64,000 nucleotides of DNA from an uncultured Oscillospiraceae bacterium (GTDB lineage Bacteria > Bacillota > Clostridia > Oscillospirales > Oscillospiraceae), in the NCBI GenBank assembly GCA_944386985.1, contig CALXDD010000004.1, forward strand, positions 1 through 64,000, in the 5' to 3' direction. Positions 58,248 to 64,000 of this stretch are shown here, in pieces. The position numbers and the translations under genes were made by a program. The notes below the pieces were generated by a model. It saw only the letters and a program-made list of their open reading frames with translations, was not told where the DNA came from and did no database searches. Within the stretch, counting starts at the first letter, position 1. The number at the start of each line of letters is the position of its first letter.

Positions 58248-58340
58248 GGGATTCTCCTCCTTTTTATTGCTACCCGCTCCAGAGCGGATCAAAAACATGT
58301 ATTTCATCAAAGGACGGGGTGGCCGCCCTCTTATGACAGA

Positions 58341-59546
58341 TTAAATACTTCCGTACAGACTGAACATGGGCAGGTAGATGGACATAAGGATCAGCACCAC
58401 AAACACCGCCATCACGCAGATGATGATAGGTTCCAGCAGGGACAGCGCCCGGGCAGAGAGTGTGTCCACCTCGTTGTCGTAATACTCAGCCTGGATCTCC
58501 AACGTGCTCTCCAACGAGCCGGTGGCCTCGCCCATGGCGGTCATCTGCACCAGCATGGGAGGCAGGTCTTGGCAGGTTCGCAGACACTCGCCCAGGGGGC
58601 GTCCTCCCTCCACGTTGGGAATGACGCTTTGGATCTGGGCCGACAGGTGGGCGTTGCTCACTGATCGGGCGGCGGTATCCAGCGCTTTCAAAATAGGCAT
58701 ACCCGCCGAGAGCATGGCGGCCATGGTGTGGGCAAACTGGCTGGCCGAGGTCATGACGGCCAGCCTCCCCAAAATCGGCAGGGTCAACCGGAACTGGGCC
58801 ATGCGAATCCGCCCCCCCGCCGTACCGGCATACAGCCGAAGAAGGAAGGCGGCACCCGCCGCCACACACAGCAGCACCCATATGTACCGGCTGAAAAAGT
58901 CGGACAGACCGATCACAATTCGTGTCGGTAACGGCAGCTCTATGCTCATGGACGCAAAGGCCCCGGCAAAGGAGGGCACAGCGTAGGTCATAATAATGAT
59001 GATGACAAACACCGCCACCACCATAAGGAAGGCGGGGTAGACCAGAGCGCTGACGGCCTTGGCCCGGGTCTTGGTCATGCGGTCGTAGTAGGCGCTCATG
59101 CGCTCAAAGGAGCGCACCAAATCGCCAGACTCCTCCCCCGCCCGGATAGTCTCGATAAAGGTGGTGGGAAGGCGTCCCTTCCCCCGCTGGGAAAAGCTGT
59201 AAGAAAGGCTCCATCCATTGGCGATGTCCAGAGCCACCTCATCCAGCAGCTTTTTCAGCATTTTATCGGAGATCTGGGAGGCCACCAGATCCACTGTCTG
59301 CACCAGGGGCAATCCCGCCTTGAGGATAATCGCAAACTGTTTGCACATCAGGGCAAAGATCTTCAGGTTGAGCTTCTGGAATTTCTCCAGGGGATCGGTG
59401 CGGGGAGCGGCGATCTCCTCCAGCTTGAGCACCACATCGTAGCTCTGGCGGATGAGGGAAACCGCCTGGGCGCTGTCGGAGGCCTCCAGCACGCCCTCGG
59501 CCCGCTGGCCGTCTCCGCCCACAGCTTCATAGCGATAGGTCGGCAT
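58341..59546 (-). CDS. pilC: Type IV pilus inner-membrane platform protein PilC
   Basis: The 401-aa protein has two GspF-like domains (about 65-190 and 270-395), each beginning with a helical block (MCKQFAIILKAGLPLVQTVD and FAHTMAAMLSAGMPILKALD) and followed by membrane helices. It connects the ATPases to the pilus base. It lies 14 bp after pilT and 93 bp before pilA. Confidence 0.93.
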   Translation of the reverse strand: MPTYRYEAVGGDGQRAEGVLEASDSAQAVSLIRQSYDVVLKLEEIAAPRTDPLEKFQKLNLKIFALMCKQFAIILKAGLPLVQTVDLVASQISDKMLKKLLDEVALDIANGWSLSYSFSQRGKGRLPTTFIETIRAGEESGDLVRSFERMSAYYDRMTKTRAKAVSALVYPAFLMVVAVFVIIIIMTYAVPSFAGAFASMSIELPLPTRIVIGLSDFFSRYIWVLLCVAAGAAFLLRLYAGTAGGRIRMAQFRLTLPILGRLAVMTSASQFAHTMAAMLSAGMPILKALDTAARSVSNAHLSAQIQSVIPNVEGGRPLGECLRTCQDLPPMLVQMTAMGEATGSLESTLEIQAEYYDNEVDTLSARALSLLEPIIICVMAVFVVLILMSIYLPMFSLYGSI

Positions 59547-59560
59547 GGTCTATCCCTCCT

Positions 59561-60649
59561 TCACCGGCTGAAGCCCCGTGGGCGTGTACCCAGGCCGGCG
59601 CCCACAGGAGAAGCCGCAGTCTGACCCAGACCTCCCCGCAGGGCCCCCTCCATGGTCTGCTGGGAGATGGCTCCGCTGCGGTACAGGTTTTGCAGGGAGC
59701 GGTCCATGAGAATGTTGCCGATGGCGCCGCTGGTCTGGATGGAATTCTGGATCTGGGGGGTCTTGCCCTCCCGGATGAGGTTGCGGATGGCGTCGTCGGT
59801 CTTCATCACCTCGCAGGCCAGCACCCGGCCCGGCTTGCCGTTGCGGGGCAGCAGCTGCTGGGAGAGCACCGCCTTCAAGGTCATGGACAGCTGCAGCCGG
59901 ATCTGCTGCTGGCGCTCGGCGGGAAAAACGTCCACAATGCGGTCAATGGAGTCGGCGGCCGAGTTGGTATGGACGGTACCGAAGACCAGGTGGCCCGTCT
60001 CGGCAGCGGTGAGGGCGGTCTGAATGGTGTCCAGATCCCGCATCTCGCCTACCAGGATCACGTCCGGGTCCTCCCGCAGGGCGGCCCGAAGACCAGAGGC
60101 AAAGCTCATGGTGTCCCTGCCGATCTCCCGCTGGTTGATAAGGCACTGGTCAGGGGTGTAGATGTACTCCACCGGGTCCTCCAGAGTGAGGATATGCAGC
60201 CGCTGGGTGTGGTTGATCCGGTCCAGCAGGGCGGCCAGGGTGGTGGATTTGCCCGAGCCGGTCTCGCCGGTGATGAGCACCAGCCCCTGGTTGTAGGATG
60301 CAAACTCCTTCACCACCTCGGGCAGGCCCAACTCCTCCAGCTGGGGAATGTGGTCGTTTAGCAGACGGATGGCAGCGGAGTAGACCCCCTGCTGGCGAAA
60401 CAGGTTCACACGGCAGCGCACCCCGGCGATGGTGAGAGCCAGATCCAGTTCACCCACCGCCTCCAGCTGGCCGAAGCTCTCTCCCGCCAGCTCCCGGGCC
60501 ATTTCCTCGCACTGCTGAGCGGCGAGGGGGGTGGGCTCCAGGTCCCGGATCTCCCCGTCCACCCGGTATTTGGGAGGCAGGGCCCAGACCAAATGCAGAT
60601 CGGAGGCCCGGTCGCCCCGGGCCTTTTCGATGTATTCCTTGATATTCAT
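59561..60649 (-). CDS. pilT: Pilus retraction ATPase PilT
   Basis: The 362-aa ATPase has Walker A ITGETGSGKSTTLAALLD (about 125-142), the Asp box and Walker B LREDPDVILVGEMRDLDTI, and the His box TGHLVFGTVHTNSA. Presence of PilT besides PilB implies retractile pili (twitching or DNA uptake). Its ATG overlaps the end of pilB by 4 bp. N-terminal PAS-like part (about 1-100) is typical of PilT. Confidence 0.94.
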   Translation of the reverse strand: MNIKEYIEKARGDRASDLHLVWALPPKYRVDGEIRDLEPTPLAAQQCEEMARELAGESFGQLEAVGELDLALTIAGVRCRVNLFRQQGVYSAAIRLLNDHIPQLEELGLPEVVKEFASYNQGLVLITGETGSGKSTTLAALLDRINHTQRLHILTLEDPVEYIYTPDQCLINQREIGRDTMSFASGLRAALREDPDVILVGEMRDLDTIQTALTAAETGHLVFGTVHTNSAADSIDRIVDVFPAERQQQIRLQLSMTLKAVLSQQLLPRNGKPGRVLACEVMKTDDAIRNLIREGKTPQIQNSIQTSGAIGNILMDRSLQNLYRSGAISQQTMEGALRGGLGQTAASPVGAGLGTRPRGFSR

Positions 60650-62352
60650 TCCACTTGTCTCCCTACGATCCTGAGAATTTCCTCCGTGGTGGTGACCCCC
60701 TGGGTCACCAGCTGGGCACAGTTGACCAGAAGGGGCTGGAAGGTGGAGCGGCGTACCGCCTCCTGCAGCTCCTTAAGATCCTGCCGGTGGATGGCCCGGC
60801 GGATCTCCGGCGTAACCGGCAGGATCTCAAACACCGCCGTCCGGCCCCGATAGCCGGTCTGGAAGCAGTCCGGACAGCCTGCGCCCCGGTAAAATTTCAG
60901 GTCCTCCCTCCAGGACAGTTCCAGCAAAGCGGCTTCCTCCTCGGTGGGCGTGTAGGCCTGACGGCACCGGGGACAGATCTTGCGTACCAGCCGCTGGGAA
61001 ATGATGCCCCGCACCGCCCCGGCGATGAGGTAGGGCTCCACCCCGATGTCCAGCAGACGGTCAATGGAGGACAGCGCGTCGTTGGTGTGGATGGTGGTGA
61101 GCACCAGGTGGCCGGTCATGGCGGCCCGCATGGCGATCTCCGCCGTCTCGCCGTCCCGGATCTCGCCTACGGCGATGATGTCCGGGTCCTGGCGCAGCAC
61201 CGCCCGCAGGGCGTTGGCGAAGGTCAGGTCGGTGCGTTCGTTGATCTGCACCTGGCAGACCCCCTCCATGTGGTACTCCACCGGGTCCTCCAGGGAGATG
61301 AGGTTCACTTCCTCGCTCTTCTTGTGGTCGATCATGGTGTACAGGGTAGAGGTCTTGCCGGAGCCCGTAGGGCCCACCACCATCAGCACGCCCTCGGTGC
61401 TGCCGGAGAGCAGCTCCAGGAACTTGCGCCGGTTCTCCCCCTGCAGGCCGATGCCGTCGATGGTGACCATCCTGACGTCCTTGCGCAGCAGGCGAATGAC
61501 AATCTTCTCCCCGTGAATGGTGGGCAGAGTGGACACACGCAAATCCAGTGTCTCCTGCTGCACCGTCATGTTGATGCGTCCGTCCTGAGGGACGTTCTTC
61601 TGTGCAATATCCATCTGAGCCATGATCTTGATGCGGGAGATGACCGACATCTGAAGCTCCCGTGGAACGGTGATGATATTGCGCAGCGTTCCGTCGATTC
61701 GCATACGGATCTGCAGCTTCTCCCCGGTTGGCTCCAGGTGGATGTCGCTGGCGTTTTCCGTGTAGGCCCGGTGGATGATGGAGTTGACCAGGCGGATGGT
61801 GGGGGCGGCATTCTCGTCTCCCTCGTCGGCTGCCAGCTGCATCTCCTCGCCGATACGGATGGCCGCTCCGTACTGGCCGGAGTCCAGATCCCGGCGCATA
61901 TCCTCGATGGCCTTCATGGTGCCCTGATTGCTGTACAGGTTCTGCACCGCCCGCTCCAGGGCGGATTCGGTGGCGATCATAGGAACGACCTGCCGCCGGG
62001 TAGCCGCCGACACCTCTTCAATAGCGGTAAAGTTCAGCGGGTCGGACATCCCCAGATACAGCTCGGCTCGGGTGGCACGCACCGGGACTACCCGGTACTT
62101 TTTTGCGATGCTCTTGGGCACCAGTTGAGCCATTTCCGATGAGATCGTACAGGCGTTCAGATCGATGAACTCCAGCCCCAGCTGGGTCATCAGGGCCTCG
62201 ATCACCTGGTTTTCCGTAATGATGTGGTTATCCCGCAGGATGTCGCCCAGGCGCTTGCCGTTTTCTTTCTGCAGCTTGAGGGCTTCCTGCAGCTGCTCCT
62301 GGGTAATGGTGCCGTTGCCCACCAGCAGGTCGCCCAGTCGCGTGTACTTCAT
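60646..62352 (-). CDS. pilB: Pilus extension ATPase PilB
   Basis: The 568-aa ATPase has an N-terminal GspE/MshEN-like domain (TRLGDLLVGNGTITQEQL, about 4-21), Walker A VVGPTGSGKTSTLYTMI, Walker B RQDPDIIAVGEIRDGETAEI, and a tetra-cysteine zinc site (CPRC about 460-463, CPDC 493-496). MshEN domains can bind c-di-GMP in relatives, which may link it to the diguanylate cyclase nearby. It overlaps the upstream minor pilin by 4 bp. Confidence 0.95.
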   Translation of the reverse strand: MKYTRLGDLLVGNGTITQEQLQEALKLQKENGKRLGDILRDNHIITENQVIEALMTQLGLEFIDLNACTISSEMAQLVPKSIAKKYRVVPVRATRAELYLGMSDPLNFTAIEEVSAATRRQVVPMIATESALERAVQNLYSNQGTMKAIEDMRRDLDSGQYGAAIRIGEEMQLAADEGDENAAPTIRLVNSIIHRAYTENASDIHLEPTGEKLQIRMRIDGTLRNIITVPRELQMSVISRIKIMAQMDIAQKNVPQDGRINMTVQQETLDLRVSTLPTIHGEKIVIRLLRKDVRMVTIDGIGLQGENRRKFLELLSGSTEGVLMVVGPTGSGKTSTLYTMIDHKKSEEVNLISLEDPVEYHMEGVCQVQINERTDLTFANALRAVLRQDPDIIAVGEIRDGETAEIAMRAAMTGHLVLTTIHTNDALSSIDRLLDIGVEPYLIAGAVRGIISQRLVRKICPRCRQAYTPTEEEAALLELSWREDLKFYRGAGCPDCFQTGYRGRTAVFEILPVTPEIRRAIHRQDLKELQEAVRRSTFQPLLVNCAQLVTQGVTTTEEILRIVGRQVE

Positions 62353-62867
62353 GTGCTTCCTCCCTCTTCACCGGCGCCGCCATTGAGGCAGCGAACGGAA
62401 AATTCGGTTTCATTGGAAACGGAGCTGCGGCCGGTCACTTTTAATTGGACCGTAAAAAGCTTGGCCGTTTGATCATAAACGATGCTCCATGCCTCAATCC
62501 GGTAGGTCCCGTTTCCGTAGGCTCCACCGGAGAGCATCTGGCGGCTGTTGGCCTCCAGCTGCGCGTTCTCGTTGAGGGACAGGGTTGTGTTGCGGCCGTA
62601 ATTGACGCTGGTATAGCGCAGGAGCTCTCCTCCCCCGCCAGTTACCACGTCCCGGGCGTAGCGCAGCTCGTTGGACAGAAGGTCAGTAAGGGTAGACAGG
62701 AGCAGCTGGCTTTCCGCCTCGCCGGTCATCTTACTGTAGCTGTTCTGGACCATAAATAAGCCGGTGTTGAGCATCAGTCCCAGCAGAGCCAGCACCCCTG
62801 CCGCCGCAACCATCTCCACCAGGGTCAGGCCCCGGCTGCTTTTCAGCTTTCGGCGCAGGCGGTTCAT
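62349..62867 (-). CDS. Minor prepilin (PilW/GspJ-like)
   Basis: The 172-aa protein has a short basic leader (MNRLRRKLKSSRG) then LTLVEMVAAAGVLALLGLML, with Glu at +5, the signature of a prepilin. The globular domain is larger than usual for a major pilin and has SNELRYARDVVTGG. It is probably part of a priming complex with the two adjacent pilin-like proteins. Its ATG overlaps the stop of the previous gene (ATGA). Confidence 0.85.
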   Translation of the reverse strand: MNRLRRKLKSSRGLTLVEMVAAAGVLALLGLMLNTGLFMVQNSYSKMTGEAESQLLLSTLTDLLSNELRYARDVVTGGGGELLRYTSVNYGRNTTLSLNENAQLEANSRQMLSGGAYGNGTYRIEAWSIVYDQTAKLFTVQLKVTGRSSVSNETEFSVRCLNGGAGEEGGST

Positions 62868-63190
62868 GGTCCGACACCCCCGGCGGCGGTGTCCAGGGCG
62901 TAGGAATATAGTCCCTCTCCCCCATACACCTGAATGGGAATGTCAATCGATGTGCCGCCCTCCGTCAACGCAATGGTCCCGTCTTTCACAGGGGTTTGGC
63001 GGCTTTCTGCTGCCGTCAGGGTCTCATAGAAATACTCGTCCGACGTGTCCGCCTGTCGACCCAGGTTGGAGGAAACTGCAACGCCCCCCAGCAGCATCGC
63101 CACCGACAAGGCGGCGATGAGGATGGACGCCAGCACCTCTACCAGGGTCTCGCCCCGCTGGCTGCGAAGCTTTCTTTTCAGCACTGTCAT
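62864..63190 (-). CDS. Minor prepilin (PilV/GspI-like)
   Basis: The 108-aa prepilin has a leader (MTVLKRKLRSQRG) followed by ETLVEVLASILIAALSVAML. The residue at +1 is glutamate rather than the usual Phe or Met, while the Glu at +5 is kept. ATG 63190 has GGGGAGG 7 nt upstream; 16 more codons upstream are not supported. It overlaps both neighbours by 4 bp and is likely a pilus tip component. Confidence 0.82.
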   Translation of the reverse strand: MTVLKRKLRSQRGETLVEVLASILIAALSVAMLLGGVAVSSNLGRQADTSDEYFYETLTAAESRQTPVKDGTIALTEGGTSIDIPIQVYGGEGLYSYALDTAAGGVGP

Positions 63191-63930
63191 GACCCTGCCT
63201 CCCCTTCTCCCAGAATGGTAATCCAGCCAAGAGTCCATTTCATTGCCTCTGTGGAGTGGGTGCCTACTGCCGGCGGTGTGGAAACGGTGGGCTTACTCTC
63301 CTTCGGAGTCAGCTCAGCTTCGACTTTGTAGGTATCCAGTCCGTCCAGATATGCGGTAATATAGATGGCGTAGGAGTCTTTTACCTCCAGGGTAATGTGA
63401 ACTGGAGCGGCGTCCAGTTCCGTGCCGGTAACGGGGGTAAGGGTGAGCGCATGAGAGGAAATGGCGCCGGATTTGGGTTCTATAATCGTAATTTCGCTTC
63501 CAGTCAAAGAACTGCTGATTTCCTCAGCAAAAAGAAGTTCAAAGTCATTCAAAAGGACATTTACCAAATTCCCGTCTCCTGGGGCAGGACTGGTATGGGT
63601 GTACGTTCCGTCCAACTGGCGTAAATATTTCAGAATTTTTGTTCCTGTTACTTCCCCGGCATCGTCCGTAATATCTTCGGTCTCTTCCCAATACTCGTAC
63701 CGCCCCCGATACTCACACCGGTTGAGCTCATCACACAGTGTGCTCACAGCACTGGAGAGCGCCAGATAGATCTGGTGCTCCTCCAGGTTGCTGCGGTGCT
63801 TGCCGGCGTTGGCCGCTGCCGCCATCAAAATGGAGGCGGTGACCATGGAGCAGATCAGCAGAAACAGCAGAGCCAACAGCATGGAGGCCCCCTTCTGACT
63901 GCGCAGCTTTTGGAATATCGCATCCATCAT
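63187..63930 (-). CDS. PilX-like minor pilus protein
   Basis: The 247-aa protein begins with LRSQKGASMLLALLFLLICS, a pilin-like leader and helix in which Glu at +5 is replaced by leucine, typical of PilX/GspK-like proteins. A large, mainly beta C-terminal domain follows. Two adjacent ATGs occur after GAGGAGGGG; the first is used. It overlaps the upstream gene's stop by 4 bp and lies in the minor pilin block. Confidence 0.75.
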   Translation of the reverse strand: MMDAIFQKLRSQKGASMLLALLFLLICSMVTASILMAAAANAGKHRSNLEEHQIYLALSSAVSTLCDELNRCEYRGRYEYWEETEDITDDAGEVTGTKILKYLRQLDGTYTHTSPAPGDGNLVNVLLNDFELLFAEEISSSLTGSEITIIEPKSGAISSHALTLTPVTGTELDAAPVHITLEVKDSYAIYITAYLDGLDTYKVEAELTPKESKPTVSTPPAVGTHSTEAMKWTLGWITILGEGEAGS

Positions 63931-64000
63931 GGCTGCCCCTCCTCTGTCTCTGTGCCTGCTCCCCCTTCTTCAGCGGTTTCTTCTTTGATTTCCACCGTCA
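63927..64000 (-). CDS. C-terminal end of an upstream pilus-operon gene (partial)
   Basis: A frame open to the right edge reads TVEIKEETAEEGGAGTETEE and ends GQP at TGA 63927-63929, overlapping the next ATG as ATGA. The tail is very acidic and low in complexity. It is cut by the window edge, so no product can be named; the tight overlap places it in the pilus operon. Confidence 0.65.
   Translation of the reverse strand, partial: TVEIKEETAEEGGAGTETEEGQP

Noticed and set aside
60655..62142. 495-codon plus-strand frame opposite pilB
   Set aside because: PilB on the minus strand is unambiguous; the antisense frame lacks any recognisable domain.

Overview
The window looks like a chromosomal segment of a high-GC, anaerobic gut Firmicute of the Oscillospiraceae type (Flavonifractor/Intestinimonas/Lawsonibacter-like). 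This is inferred from gene content: an E. coli-type SpeD with a YaaO-type arginine decarboxylase, clostridial domain families (DUF2871, DUF6132, DUF4261), AgrC-like GHKL kinases, Gram-positive ribosome binding sites (AAGGAGG), and a type IV pilus locus with no secretin gene in view. I see no rRNA, tRNA, CRISPR array, insertion sequence or integrase.

Layout. 1-6900: a six-gene minus-strand polyamine operon (speD, speA, speE, agmatinase-like ureohydrolase, carboxy(nor)spermidine dehydrogenase, carboxy(nor)spermidine decarboxylase). It is read from a consensus promoter through a leader of about 385 nt that ends in an intrinsic terminator overlapped by a possible 27-codon upstream ORF. 7.1-11.8 kb: F420 ligase-like protein, oleate hydratase with a TetR regulator, and TspO. 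11.9-22.4 kb: small and membrane proteins, two related TetR regulators, a zinc alcohol dehydrogenase, a MarR/MATE pair and a 1096-aa TPR/DUF4261 protein. 22.6-27.1 kb: a five-gene redox/hydrolase operon divergent from a LysR regulator. 27.4-32.7 kb: a looser patch with unrecognised genes, RtcB, an XRE regulator and a small basic protein. 32.8-35.6 kb: flavin reductase plus AmmeMemoRadiSam genes. 35.7-42.7 kb: MBL hydrolase, a DUF2075 helicase with a probable nuclease domain, a TetR-controlled membrane operon, and a thioredoxin/thioredoxin reductase operon. 42.9-44.6 kb: a macrodomain operon. 44.7-48.7 kb: an eight-member minus-strand operon (AlkZ-related protein, DUF1349, peptide deformylase-like, TIGR04076, SDR, phosphodiesterase, DUF6933, truncated hydrolase). 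49.2-54.3 kb: two paralogous sensor kinases with one LytTR regulator, a divergent small Cys-rich gene and a GGDEF diguanylate cyclase. 54.7-64 kb: a type IV pilus operon running in from beyond the right edge (minor pilins, pilB, pilT, pilC, pilA, pilD, pilM, pilN, pilO).

How parts work together. The polyamine genes could form spermidine by two routes (decarboxylated-SAM and carboxyspermidine), with expression probably set by attenuation in the leader. The pilus genes encode a complete inner-membrane machine including a retraction ATPase; the nearby diguanylate cyclase may regulate it. Many small operons carry an adjacent regulator (TetR, MarR, LysR, XRE) with a readable promoter or palindrome. 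The most interesting unexplained items are the speD leader and upstream ORF, the doubled spermidine route, the twin-kinase system without a visible signal gene, the nuclease-helicase protein, the macrodomain fusion and the hairpin repeat between pilA and pilD.
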